In this document: positions 10,200 through 20,250 of the stretch, in pieces
Numbering within the stretch: position 1 is the stretch's first letter
How the letters are laid out: the number at the start of each line of letters is the position of its first letter
Origin: Vandiemenella viatica
Lineage: Eukaryota > Arthropoda > Insecta > Orthoptera > Morabidae
Direction: 5' to 3'
Length of the DNA: 64,000 nt
Assembly (NCBI GenBank): GCA_031002005.1
Contig: JARYHS010009186.1
Span: 104,936,329-105,000,328, forward strand
The notes under the pieces: generated by a model
Database searches by the model: none
Told to the model about the DNA's origin: nothing
What the model saw: only the letters and a program-made list of their open reading frames with translations
Translations under genes and position numbers: made by a program

Positions 10200-10905
10200 A
10201 GGTGATTCAGGAGAAATGGTAAATATTGAAGAAGGTGGTAGTGTGAGTAGTATTGAGCCAAAAGTTCGTATAAACATTTGTCCAATTTCCATTCGTTTTG
10301 GAGATTCAGGTGCTTGAATGTTATGCTTAAAATCAATCTCAGAAAATTATTACGAACACACGAATAACTTATTGAAGTACTTTATTCATGCAAAAACATA
10401 ATCATAATGCTAACATTGCCTGACCGATGGATCATTGGTCATCAAGGTCGCCAGACCATACCCCATTAGATTTCTGTGTGTGGGAAAGGTAGAAAAACAA
10501 AATGTACAAATAAAAAGAAAACACAAGAGACGAATTACTTGCTCGCATTGTAAACACTGCCACCCTCATAAAACTACGCCAAGACGTACTCGGAACAGCT
10601 ACATGTTCTGTTGGGAAAAGATATGAAAAGTGTATAGAAGTCGATGGAGCGATTTTCGAACATTTAATTTAAACTTTTGTAAAATGTGCGGAATTTTTGC
10701 ATGAATAAAGTATTTCAATAAGTTACTCGTGTATTCAAATCATGACTTTAAGAGGCCACATCAGAAAATGAATGAACTGGCTGATAATGTTGATAACGAT
10801 TTGTGTACTCGTGATCACTTTACAGCACCTGTATCTCCATAACGAATGGAAATCGGACACATGTTTATGTAAACCTGTTTACTCAACATTCCTCCTGAAT
10901 AATTT
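10200..10905 (+). mobile_element. internally deleted transposon with ~200-bp inverted repeats and transposase relic
   Basis: The left arm (about 10200-10396) and right arm (about 10690-10905) are inverted copies. Both share GATTCAGGAG at the outer ends, GATTTCCATTCGTT-like blocks in the middle, and TTATTGAARTACTTTATTCA inside. Between them a frame reads SPDHTPLDFCVWE at about 10450-10490, the block around the third catalytic Asp in Tc1/mariner-related transposases. Further downstream is GAIFEHLI before a stop, as in the C-terminus of that family. Stops and frame changes interrupt it and the N-terminal two-thirds is gone. It could only have moved by trans-mobilisation. Confidence 0.75.
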
Positions 10906-11135
10906 TTTTTTACTAACATGGGCATTCATTATAAATTAAATATTATGGATCTGTGGGAGTGAATGTAATAAATTTTACTAAAACATGGTGTTGCGTTCAT
11001 TAATTCAATTACGAGATAAGTTAACAATACAGAAATTGTAACAACGAAAGAGTGAACCACAATTATTTAATACTATAAACAGTTACAAAATATTACAAAA
11101 AAAAAACTTTGATTTTCACTTCTAACATAAATTTC

Positions 11136-11420
11136 CCTTTCACAGGATCTAAGTATCTGAGGGCTCTGTGGTTTAGGTATCTGACTAGAGATCAAAAGGT
11201 CCCCGGTTCGAATCTCGGTCTCGTTTGTCATCTTCAATGGCCCTAAACCTGACTTTCACCTCTGGCACAACTTACTGTGTAATGTGAAGTACGCCAAAAC
11301 GCTTAGGTGGTTCGGATTCCACGTTAAACTGTGCATACCTTGTATCTGGAAGGATTACCGGGTTAGCCTTTACAGGATTACAGGAGTCTGTGCTAGGATG
11401 CATACCATTCACATATAAAA
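11136..11420 (+). mobile_element. SINE family B, copy 2 (full length)
   Basis: B box GGTTCGAATCTC lies at about 11214-11225. The body includes GTGAAGTACGCCAAAACGCT and a TTCCACGTTAAACTG block. A 9-bp target-site duplication, ATAAATTTC, lies at 11127-11135 and 11421-11429 and fixes the ends. The 3' end is AT-rich rather than pure poly-A. Confidence 0.85.
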
Positions 11421-11834
11421 ATAAATTTCTGTCACGCATTCGTACCTCCTACTGTATCTGAACTGGCAAGTGGCTATAATGGTGTCCTATAATATACGAA
11501 AAGAACAGCCTCCATTCCCCCCCCCCCCAGTCGCTTGCGGCCAGCCGTAGCGAGCGGTCGCACCGAACTTCCCTCAAAGTGTTGTGAGGTTTTTTTTTTT
11601 TTTTTTGGTTTATTGGCCTTGGGTTTCAATACCATACAGCCAGCTTCTTATACATTGTTACATTATTAATAATAATCTTTCTTACTTTTATGAACAAATG
11701 TTGATACATTTCTGATGTGCGTTATTACATTCATGTAAATGCATAAATGCATTGTTATAATTTAGTAAGTTATATATATACATTTATAAGGATATGTGGT
11801 TACATATTGTCAATGTCTCATTATATTTATGTGA

Positions 11835-12309
11835 CTATGTTGTTTTGTCTATGATAATATGTTTAAACGTAACTTTGTATTTATATATATACATCTGAAT
11901 TTTTAACAAATCTCTAATGATAGTGTAGACTCTTCTGCTGCTGGTTGCAAGTAGGTCTGCGATGCTTGTTGGGAGCGGGTGCTGTACCCGCACCAGAGCA
12001 TTGATGAGTGTACGCTGCTGCCGTTGATACATGGAGCACTGGAAGAATATGTGGTTCAAGTCTTGAGGGGTTTGCCCATCACATTGGCAATACGGCGAGT
12101 CTGCTGCTTGTATACGGTAAAGGTGTTCGCGGAAGGCCCCGTGGTTGAGTCTCATTCGTGTGATGGTTGCGATGTACCTTCGTTGAGTTTTCCAGTCCGT
12201 GAACCAAGGTCGTCGTGGTGGATGGGTTTGAATCATCGCGTACTTCCGTCCTTTGTACCTTTTAGTTTCTTCCCATAGAGTGGACCATTGCTGATAGGCG
12301 TTTACTGAC
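11835..12309 (-). pseudogene. LINE ORF2 C-terminal segment, frameshifted from the main ORF
   Basis: This frame continues the ORF2 product after a one-base shift near 12310. It reads AYQQWSTLWEETKRYKG-type sequence, then HPPRRPWFTDW, then ITRMRLNHG. It ends with a Cys/His tail (SPYCQC, about 12 residues, NHIFFQC) as found at the C-terminus of I-like ORF2 proteins. The tail probably binds nucleic acid. The two related fragments in the window (9.3 kb and 63.4 kb) have the same tail, which confirms that this piece belongs to ORF2 and is not a separate gene. Confidence 0.85.
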
Positions 12310-15300
12310 CACCGCTGCTTTGTAATCTTTGTGGTTGTAAGGTGGCTTGTAGTTTTGTCCCATACTGCATGCCTCCTTGGCTAGCTTGTCAACATGCTCA
12401 TTATATCTTATCCCTGTATGGGCCGGGATCGAGATGTAGTTAACCGTGGAGCCATATTGAGTAAGCTCGGCGGTTTGCTGAACTATGCTGGTATGGTATG
12501 AGTTAGCATGCTGAAGGATGGCTGGAGTAGTTAGTGACTGTAACACGCTGAGTGAATCAGAGAGAATTAAAATACTGCGCCTGGGAAATCTCCTTGCATA
12601 GATGAGGGCCTGGACGATAGCAATTGCCTCGGCCGAGTATATTGGTAGATGGTTTGGCAATCGATATCTTTGGTCATGCTGTGTTTCAGGGCAATAAAAA
12701 GCACATCCCACACCCTCCGTGGGTATCTTTGATCCATCCGTATAAATTTGAACTGAGGTTGGCCATTTCTCAGATAGATATTCCTGGAGGACCTGGTTAA
12801 TTGGTTGGCCTGTTCTAGAGTTTGCCGGAATACGACTTACTGCCAGTGGTGTCACGCAATGCTGGTAAGGAATTTCATATATAGTGACTGCTTCTTGCTG
12901 TTGGTGTTCAGGGAGTAGACTTTTCAGGTACACTAGGCCTTGCAGTAGCGGATATCTTTGATTGTATAGGCGTTGTCCTCGTTCTTCTATCAGTCGATTG
13001 AGATTAGTGACTTGCCGGAGGATAGTTGAATTTTTGTCGTACATGCGTGCCAGTAAAAATTTGTTAGCAAGGAGTTGTGTGCGGATTTCCAGGGGCATTT
13101 CCGCGGCTTCCAGGTGGAGAGCATTTGTAGGTGTTGATTTCATTGCACCTAAGCTGGTGCGGATGCACAGGTGCTGGATGCGCTCCAATTTTTCTATATT
13201 CCGCTTGTTACCACTAAGGTAGAATATGCTACCGTATTCTATTTTTGCTCGAATTATGGTTCGGTACAGAAGTAGTAATATGGATGGGTGAGCTCCCCAC
13301 CATACCCGAGTTAGAGTTCGTAAGATATTGTGGCCCTGTTCCAATTTTGGTATAAGTTCTTGTATATGTGCCGACCATGTTAGGCGGGAATCATAGACCA
13401 GTCCAAGGAATTTGACGTGAGTCTTGACCAATACATTGTGTGTTCCCAAAATAAGATTATATATCGGTGGTTGAATTCTTCGTCTTGTAAATATAATAGC
13501 TGTAGATTTGCTTGCCGAGAATTCCAGTCCATGTTGAGAAAGCCATTGATTTACTTGCAATATTGCTTGTTTTAGTAAGTGCTTAGTTGTCAGTATTGAA
13601 GTTGCCGTGGTGTAGATGCAAACATCATCAACATACTGTATGATATTCACTTCGGGGGGCAGGATGTTCTCCAAGTCCCGAACATATATTGCATAGAGAA
13701 GGGGGCTCAACACTGCTCCTTGTGGAAGACCTTGAAGGGTGCATCTTGGGCCTAGGAGTACATGTTTGTACCGGATGTATATGTGCCTTGATTGTAAGAG
13801 TTGGTAAATTCCGGCTACAAAGTTTTGGGGTAGGCCCAATGCAATGAGCTTATCTATCAATATTGGCACTTGTACGTTGTCATACGCCGAAGATATATCC
13901 ATAAACAGCGCGGTGAGATACTGGTTTTTCATAAATGTTTCGTGTATCGCCGTAACTAACATGGTATGATTGTCGTAAGTACTTCGCCCTTTGCGACATC
14001 CATACTGTGTAGTAGGTAGCAGAGATTGTGCTTCTAACCACCATTCCAATCGATGTTTTATCATTCGCTCAACAGTTTTACCGATGCAAGAGGATAAGGC
14101 TATTGGGCGGTAGGATATAGAGGCTCCTGGTTCTTTTCCAGGCTTCAGTACAGGAACTATTATTTGGGTCGTCCAGGTTTCTGGTATTTGCTTCTTTGAC
14201 CATAGTTCATTAATGGTATTTAGTAAGAGGGTTAGAGCTTTTTCTGGTAGATGTTGTAACATGGGGTAACGAATGTCGTCTATGCCTGGTGATGTGTTGC
14301 TAGAATTCTTAAGAGCTGTTCGTAGTTCATTTATCGTGAATGGAGAGCATAGGAAATGGTTATTATCTTCTTCCGTAAAATTGTATGGGACAGGTCTAGG
14401 CATAGAGGGCGCAATTCTGTCAGCAAAGTCCTCTAGCCACTTGGTATCGACAGGAGCTTCACGTGGACAGTAGTTTCTGTTGCGTAGAGTTTTAATGCGC
14501 TGCCATACGACTTTCGTCTCTGTCTCTCTATTCAGAGAGGAACAAAATTCCATCCAGCTCTGTCTCTTTACAGTCTTGAGGAACCGTTTGGTGCGTGCTG
14601 ATTCTTGCAGGTACTTGAAATACGTGTCTTGATTTGGATGTTTACGATATTCTCTGAGTGCTGCCCGTCGCAGGGCGATGTGTCTCGAGCATTCTACATT
14701 CCACCATATCGGTGGAGTAACTTTCTTCCGATCAGCATTCTTTCTAAGAGGGATAGATGAATAAGCTGCGCGTTCTATCGCCTCTATAAGGAGGTTGTAA
14801 TCCTCTAGGGCTGATCTGCCATGTTGGAATCTGCATGCCTCCTCGTACATTATTTCCTCAAATGCTGTCCAATTGGCAGCTTTTATATTCCACTTACTGG
14901 ATGGAATGGGGTATGGGCCGTTCGATGGAGGTTGGTTTATATTTATGAGTACTGGGAAGTGGTTTGAACCCAGCGGATCTTGTAGTGTTCTCCATTGAGC
15001 TACTGTAGCTAAGGCAGTGGAACTTAGCGTGATATCAACCGCTGATGGGCGCTGATACGGTGAAGGTACAAGTGTTGGCGAACCATCGTTCAAGATTGTT
15101 AGGCCATATGTATCGCAGATCTCTAGTAGGTGCTGACCCTGCTTGTCAGTGAAGGAGCATCCCCATGCGGTACTGTGCGCGTTAAGATCACCGCAGATTA
15201 GTAGTGGAGTGTTTAGTGGGGCTAACAGAGAATTCCACATCTCGTGACTTATAACCTTATTAGGTTTGCAATAGATCGAGAGGCACGTAAACTCGAGTGT

Positions 15301-15591
15301 AGGTGCTTGTATTCTTGCTGCAACAGCCTGAATGTCAGGGTCTCCACTCATTGTGACTCCTAAGACCTTATAGGCGATTGAATGGTGTATTAGGAGAGCC
15401 GCTCCGCCTTTTCCATCCGGTCGATCATCTCGGATGGTTGTATAGTTCCTAAATCTTACATTTGTTGCTTGTTTGAACCAGGTCTCCGAAATTGCAGCTA
15501 TTTTAATCTCTTTTTGGCGTAGCTCTTGTTCCAAACTTTCTTTATTGGAGATGGCCGATCTTGCGTTCCATTGGAGAATTTGGAGAGCCAT
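12262..15591 (-). CDS. LINE ORF2: endonuclease, reverse transcriptase, RNase H
   Basis: This 1109-residue polyprotein nicks the target DNA and copies the element RNA at the nick. The APE-type endonuclease covers residues 1 to about 220: Asn in QWNARS near 8, ISETWF with Glu near 36, GDLNAHSTAWG near 137, and GSNHFP near 215. The RT covers about 470-760: SYRPIALSS, FMDISSAYDNV, LPQGAVLSPLLYAIY and the catalytic YVDD at about 652-655. RNase H runs from about 945: YTDGSK with Asp near 951, SAEAIAI with Glu near 981, LSDSLSV with Asp near 1004, and HVDKLAKEA with Asp near 1072. All four catalytic acids are therefore present. The start lies 32 nt after the ORF1 stop. The ORF ends early at MVHSMGRN because of a one-base shift; the true C-terminus continues in the adjacent frame. 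Small plus-strand ORFs here are shadows. Confidence 0.93.
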   Translation of the reverse strand: MALQILQWNARSAISNKESLEQELRQKEIKIAAISETWFKQATNVRFRNYTTIRDDRPDGKGGAALLIHHSIAYKVLGVTMSGDPDIQAVAARIQAPTLEFTCLSIYCKPNKVISHEMWNSLLAPLNTPLLICGDLNAHSTAWGCSFTDKQGQHLLEICDTYGLTILNDGSPTLVPSPYQRPSAVDITLSSTALATVAQWRTLQDPLGSNHFPVLININQPPSNGPYPIPSSKWNIKAANWTAFEEIMYEEACRFQHGRSALEDYNLLIEAIERAAYSSIPLRKNADRKKVTPPIWWNVECSRHIALRRAALREYRKHPNQDTYFKYLQESARTKRFLKTVKRQSWMEFCSSLNRETETKVVWQRIKTLRNRNYCPREAPVDTKWLEDFADRIAPSMPRPVPYNFTEEDNNHFLCSPFTINELRTALKNSSNTSPGIDDIRYPMLQHLPEKALTLLLNTINELWSKKQIPETWTTQIIVPVLKPGKEPGASISYRPIALSSCIGKTVERMIKHRLEWWLEAQSLLPTTQYGCRKGRSTYDNHTMLVTAIHETFMKNQYLTALFMDISSAYDNVQVPILIDKLIALGLPQNFVAGIYQLLQSRHIYIRYKHVLLGPRCTLQGLPQGAVLSPLLYAIYVRDLENILPPEVNIIQYVDDVCIYTTATSILTTKHLLKQAILQVNQWLSQHGLEFSASKSTAIIFTRRRIQPPIYNLILGTHNVLVKTHVKFLGLVYDSRLTWSAHIQELIPKLEQGHNILRTLTRVWWGAHPSILLLLYRTIIRAKIEYGSIFYLSGNKRNIEKLERIQHLCIRTSLGAMKSTPTNALHLEAAEMPLEIRTQLLANKFLLARMYDKNSTILRQVTNLNRLIEERGQRLYNQRYPLLQGLVYLKSLLPEHQQQEAVTIYEIPYQHCVTPLAVSRIPANSRTGQPINQVLQEYLSEKWPTSVQIYTDGSKIPTEGVGCAFYCPETQHDQRYRLPNHLPIYSAEAIAIVQALIYARRFPRRSILILSDSLSVLQSLTTPAILQHANSYHTSIVQQTAELTQYGSTVNYISIPAHTGIRYNEHVDKLAKEACSMGQNYKPPYNHKDYKAAVVSKRLSAMVHSMGRN

Positions 15592-15623
15592 TGTAATGAA
15601 GTTTGGTTGTTGTGTTTGGAACT

Positions 15624-17426
15624 CTACTTGTACCCTACTAAACTAGTGAGCAGGCTACGGAGCGGGTCAAGCTGAAGGGTACCTGATGGGGATGCTTGAA
15701 ACTCGTATATCATCTGTGCAATCATTTGTAATATTTGCTCTATAAGCACTGCGTTTGTTGTTGAAGGGGACATCTCTTTGTCCAGGGGATTAGGAGAATA
15801 AGGGTTCTGCGTAATAGGAGTGATTGGTAAATGGTGTGGGATATACATCCTCTGATGAAGAGGAGGATAATTGGGCGTTTGCTTTTTAGGAGGAGCAGGC
15901 CTTGGTCTGCTACGGCCGCCAGTGGTAGAAGTGTAGAACGGTTGAACCGTGACGACTGCTTCAGTTTGTTGACCTAGCTCTTGTTCTTGCTGGATAGGGT
16001 TGTTTTGGGATGCATTGGTCGGGGCTGCACTAGAGAGAGATGATGTAATGGATGGAAGCGGAGGAAATTGCTTGTCATCACTGTAACATGGCGCAGCGCT
16101 GACGGCTTGTGTATACGTCTGTCTGTAACCAGGGTTCATAATCGTCGCTGGTGGAGTTTTATTATGGACCATCACCTCGCGAGCTCTTTGCTGCTGTACA
16201 TACACAGGACATAGTCTGTCATTAGAAAGATGGGGGCCCTGGCAATGTAAACATCGAGGGTTCCCTGTGCTGGTGCATGTTTCCATCCTATGAGGACCTC
16301 CGCACTTACTGCAACGCGTGGCGCTGCGACACTGTGTCATACGGTGTCCGAATCGTTGGCAGTTAGCACAAACGAGTGTTTGTGATACGTGCGGCTCTAC
16401 TGGGCACCGTGTTCCAAAGATAGCTACATAGGCTGGTAAGGACTGAGATCTGAAAGTGACCATACATACAGGTATCGGGATCCGTCCTTCACTGTTCTGA
16501 TTAGTGGTTCTCTTTGTAAACCGTTTCACAGAAATAACAGGATAAAGGCTTTCAATGGACTGTTGGATTTCTTCCTCTGTTAGGGTGACATCTACATCCC
16601 TAATGATACCTTGCCTGTGGATTAAAAAGCTCGGAATATATGCTTCTAGGTTCTTCTCCTTAAACACTGCTGACTGCACTACCATGTTTGCTGACGCTGC
16701 GGTCTTAGTTTCAATCTTAAGCCTATTTCTGCCGGCGGATATGATGTTTATAATATCGTGCTTATATGCGGGGTTGGTTGCATACAGAATTTTGCCCATT
16801 GACATAGGATGTAGTCTGCCGATGCTTCTGTCCATGCTTTCCACAAAAACATAGAATGGTCCGGCATCTGAGCGGCTATAACGATTGTTCCTGCTACGCT
16901 CGCGGTTGGTGTTTATGTTTGCGCTAGCGTGTGGTGGGCCATCACACTGGTTAAGTTGAGTGTCTTGTATTTCCGCACGTTCCTCAGAATTACTTGCGGC
17001 TTCAGAAACCATTTCCTCATCTGTTGTCATATGGAAATTATCACTTTTAGATAAACGCTCATTTGATTCTACTACTATTGGAGCCGGGGGGCGCTGATCT
17101 ACCGGCAAATATACTGGGTCTTGCTGAATATTCATTGGTACATTTATAGTTTCTGCACTCGTCTCCACATTTAGTAATATATTGGAATTTCCCGCTGCAC
17201 CAAACCGTTTGGCAAGCTGCTCGTTTGACTCTACGTTATTCCGAACGTCTGCATACATTGGTTGGTGCGGTAGCAAGTCACAGTTACCTGGATGCTGTTG
17301 TGATGGCTGCAGTTGAATTTCTTGTTGACTGTGACTCATCAGTGCAGTTGCTGCAGGAGGTTGCAGGTAACATCCCGGCTGCAGCGTCGTATAGGTTAGC
17401 TGCCCCGTGTCCAGGGGATCAGCCAT
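15624..17426 (-). CDS. LINE ORF1: gag-like nucleic-acid-binding protein
   Basis: A 600-residue protein expected to bind element RNA and form the RNP with ORF2. The N-terminal half is Gln/Asn/Pro-rich and probably disordered. The central part (about 190-350) matches the region preceding zinc knuckles in insect LINE gags. Three knuckles follow at about 353-406: CANCQRFGHRMTQC (CX2CX4HX4C), CSKCGGPHRMETC (CX2CX3HX4C), and CLHCQGPH ending LC (CX2CX3HX6C). The C-terminal 190 residues are Pro/Gln/Thr-rich. The frame is intact. The start is the first ATG after a 186-nt 5' UTR. I-type ORF1 proteins are often shorter, so the long Gln-rich N-terminus is notable. Confidence 0.9.
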   Translation of the reverse strand: MADPLDTGQLTYTTLQPGCYLQPPAATALMSHSQQEIQLQPSQQHPGNCDLLPHQPMYADVRNNVESNEQLAKRFGAAGNSNILLNVETSAETINVPMNIQQDPVYLPVDQRPPAPIVVESNERLSKSDNFHMTTDEEMVSEAASNSEERAEIQDTQLNQCDGPPHASANINTNRERSRNNRYSRSDAGPFYVFVESMDRSIGRLHPMSMGKILYATNPAYKHDIINIISAGRNRLKIETKTAASANMVVQSAVFKEKNLEAYIPSFLIHRQGIIRDVDVTLTEEEIQQSIESLYPVISVKRFTKRTTNQNSEGRIPIPVCMVTFRSQSLPAYVAIFGTRCPVEPHVSQTLVCANCQRFGHRMTQCRSATRCSKCGGPHRMETCTSTGNPRCLHCQGPHLSNDRLCPVYVQQQRAREVMVHNKTPPATIMNPGYRQTYTQAVSAAPCYSDDKQFPPLPSITSSLSSAAPTNASQNNPIQQEQELGQQTEAVVTVQPFYTSTTGGRSRPRPAPPKKQTPNYPPLHQRMYIPHHLPITPITQNPYSPNPLDKEMSPSTTNAVLIEQILQMIAQMIYEFQASPSGTLQLDPLRSLLTSLVGYK

Positions 17427-17825
17427 TTTATGGCAGGATCTGGTTCACTAGCGATTAGTGTGTATTCACTCCCGATATAATACGCACTAAACTCAAACAG
17501 TAGACTTCCACCACTCGTATTATGTAACTTATTAACTTATCGACACCACTTGAACTGTACACGGATAAACACGGAAACGTTCCGTACTGCTCGACGGCTC
17601 GCCGCGAACTCCTTGTGAGGTTAAGTGATAGTTTATCAAGGCGAAGAGCCTCTACAGTGTTACTGAAGAGTGTTTTGAAGACCGTGTGAACTACTGAAGA
17701 TCCAGAATCTCCATCGGTGAAGTCCTCAACACGAATCTCGTGGATTTAAGCGGCGCACGCTGTTCGCCGCCACAGCGCACGCTGGGTTCGTGGTTACAGC
17801 CGGGCAGTAAGTAGCAACCCACATA

Positions 17826-18488
17826 ATGGCTCCTGTAGATTCAGTCCGAAAGAACACTGTCAGATTCAGCTTTGATAGGAAGTTTATCAGACCTACAGCT
17901 CTTGAAATTCATGAATGGCTTTTTGAAACGGTGCACTTGAGAGAGACTGACGTCTTTGGAATACAACTAGATTCCTTCCAGAATGCTGTTTTCGTAAAAT
18001 TCGAGGATAAAGAAGTATGCGAAAAGCTAATAAGGGACTTTTCAGGAAAATTGAAATTTAAACATACCGACGGTCAGATCAGTAGCGTCCATGTATCAGA
18101 TGCGGGAATGGGACAACGCAATGTCCGGGTAGTTAACCTCCCCTTTGAAATTTCTAACGAACCAATAACTTTAGCTCTGAAACCCTATGGGACGATACTG
18201 ACAATATCAGACGATTGCTGGGGAGGAAATATTAGATATCAAAAGCCTAACGGGGTGAAAATCGTAAAAATGGAAATAAAAAGACACATCCCGTCATACA
18301 TAATGGTTGCGGGATACCGCGCTCTGATTATTTATGACGGGCAGCCCAGAACGTGCGCCGTCTGCAACTCCACTGATCACATCCGAGCGAAGTGCCCACG
18401 AAAACAAACCACGGTACTGCCGATCCGTTATGCAAGACAGGAAGCACAACTAATGCTTCCTCAAAACTACAAATCAACGGTACGTTGA
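17826..18488 (+). pseudogene. outer LINE ORF1, truncated gag-like protein
   Basis: A 220-codon frame starting at ATG in ACATAATGG. Residues 1 to about 165 are an RRM-like or gag N-terminal region containing NVRVVNLPFEI and LKPYGTI. A zinc knuckle, CAVCNSTDHIRAKC (CX2CX4HX4C), lies at about 176-189. The parent ORF1 should continue beyond the knuckle. Here the reading runs into ORF2-derived sequence near 18450-18470 and stops at 18488. It is therefore a 3'-deleted ORF1. This type of gag start is found in several insect non-LTR elements, but I cannot name the clade. Confidence 0.75.
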
Positions 18489-19930
18489 CCAGATGCTTCA
18501 AAATAACGCGATCCGTAAGACAAGGATGCCCTCTGTCTATGATACTTTTCAGCATCTCAATAGAACCTCTATTAAGACATATAGACAAAACCATCAATGG
18601 CTACCCTTTCGAAGGAAAACGAGTAAGCTGCCGAGCATATGCAGATGACGTGGGCTTTTATGTCAGTTCACAGGACGACATGAATAAAATCATAAACGCC
18701 ATCAAACTCTTCCAACGAGCAACAAACGCAAGAGTAAACGTTAACAAATCCGCACTACTTCACATTGGTAAAGGACTCACAGGCACGGGGAAAAATCTTC
18801 TGGGCCACGAAGTTACGAAACACACATCCCTAGGAATAATATTCGAGGAAAACCCGAAAAAAATGTCAACAAACAATTGGAGAAATACCTTAAATAAAGT
18901 AAGAGCAATTCCGAGAGCGCATAGTTTCAGAAGCCCCAACATGGTCCAAAAGTCAAGAATGATAACCACCTGCATCCTAGGCAAAATAAGCTACCTAGCC
19001 CAGGTATTACCAGCGCCTGATCCCATTGCGGAAAATCTGAAAAAAGCCTTATGTTGGTTTGTATGTCAAAACGACATATTCAAGGTAAAATTTGAAACGC
19101 TAACCCGACCAAAAATAAAGGGAGACCTGGATGTCATCAATGTAAAGGCCAGGTGCAAAGCTTTACTGATACATGCAATAGACAAGCTGAAAGATAACAA
19201 CGACTCCAGTTTCACAACTTCAGTTATAAGGCACTACAAACCACAATGCGCGAAAGCCCCAGTCCACATAGGAAACGTAGGGAAGAACTTAAACCAGCTC
19301 AGAATCTTTTTTCTGGAAAAAAGTTATTTCGAAACGAGCTTAGACCCTCCGCCACCCAAAACAACAAGGGACATCTATATTAGACTTTCAACAATGGTCG
19401 AAAGAAACAACATTGAATTAAAGTATCCGAGCACTAACTGGCCCCAAGTTTGGCGAACCATCTTTAACAAAAACCTTCCATCCGAGGTAATGTCCGCATG
19501 GTATAAAACAACCAACGAACTAATACCGACAAACGAAAAACTTTTTCGGATTCATCTCTCGGCAACTGACAGGTGCCACAAATGCGGCAACACAGACACC
19601 CTTTTGCACCGCTTCTCGTGCGGCGAAACACAGCGCATTTGGATATGGCTGAAATACAAGTTAGCACAGCTGGACGGAACCACAATTTCACTACAAGAAA
19701 TCCTCAGACCGGATATGATCCGAAAACCAGCACAGAAACAAAACGCCGCAACATGGCTGCTAGGCCACACAGTACTATATGTTTGTCAACACCACGACAA
19801 AGAATACAGCAATTACATCTCCTTTATGGAGGGAGAATTCGCTAAGGCGACCACTTCTCCCCGTTACGCCAGCTCATATGGCAATGCACTGCAATCCCTA
19901 ATAATGGGCGGACACCCAAGCATTCCGTAA
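18392..19930 (+). pseudogene. outer LINE ORF2, C-terminal half of reverse transcriptase and zinc tail
   Basis: The first 20 or so codons are an out-of-frame reading of ORF1; genuine RT sequence begins near 18465. It contains INGTLTRCF, SVRQGCPLSMILFSI and YADD (at residue 83, 18638-18649). After the RT comes a thumb/linker region with GDLDVINVKARCKALLIHA. Near the C-terminus is a Cys/His motif, CHKCGNTDTLLHRFSC. The endonuclease and the first RT blocks are missing, so it cannot be active. The frame is otherwise open for over 480 codons, so the deletion is recent or the copy was trans-mobilised. Confidence 0.85.
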
Positions 19931-20250
19931 CAACACACACAGGGGCGCCAACCCGGAAGAGCGCAGGAGAAGACAGCTGCCGAAGAAAACAAAACTCACC
20001 GAACGACCACGCTGCAAGCCCACAAGAAGTGAACATTGTGAAAGATGAATTTAACAGAAGCATGTATCTTCGTATCTCACATCCAAGAAGCCTGTATCTT
20101 AAATCTTTGTATTTACACCACACTTTGATTTTGTATCTTGTAACTGGCATTGATACCTTGAATCATACAACTTATAATTTGTACCTAGTACCATACATCT
20201 CTGAATTTTGTAACAAATACATAGCAAAGTAATAAACAAAACAAAACAAA

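Larger units (their letters stand above)
11592..17612 (-). mobile_element. I-like non-LTR retrotransposon, essentially full length (6.0 kb)
   Basis: On the minus strand it has a 186-nt 5' UTR, a 600-codon ORF1, a 32-nt gap, ORF2, a 3' UTR of about 220 nt and a poly-A tail (T run 11590-11606). An exact 10-bp target-site duplication, TTGTGAGGTT, lies at 11582-11591 and 17613-17622. AATAAA lies just before the tail. A gag with three zinc knuckles, an APE-type endonuclease, RT and RNase H together fit the I/LOA group of LINEs. The only clear damage is one frameshift near the end of ORF2, so the copy is young. Confidence 0.92.
11517..20250 (+). mobile_element. outer non-LTR retrotransposon, split by a nested LINE and internally deleted
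   Basis: The 5' UTR starts at or just after a 12-C run (11517-11528) and continues to 11591. It is then interrupted by the minus-strand LINE at 11592-17612 and resumes at 17623. It carries a gag-like ORF1 N-terminus joined to the C-terminal half of an RT, then a 3' UTR ending in an (AAAAC)-rich tail near 20223-20250. Removing the nested insertion and one duplication copy gives a continuous 5' UTR of about 270 bp. I found no target-site duplication for the outer element. The clade was not identified. Confidence 0.75.
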
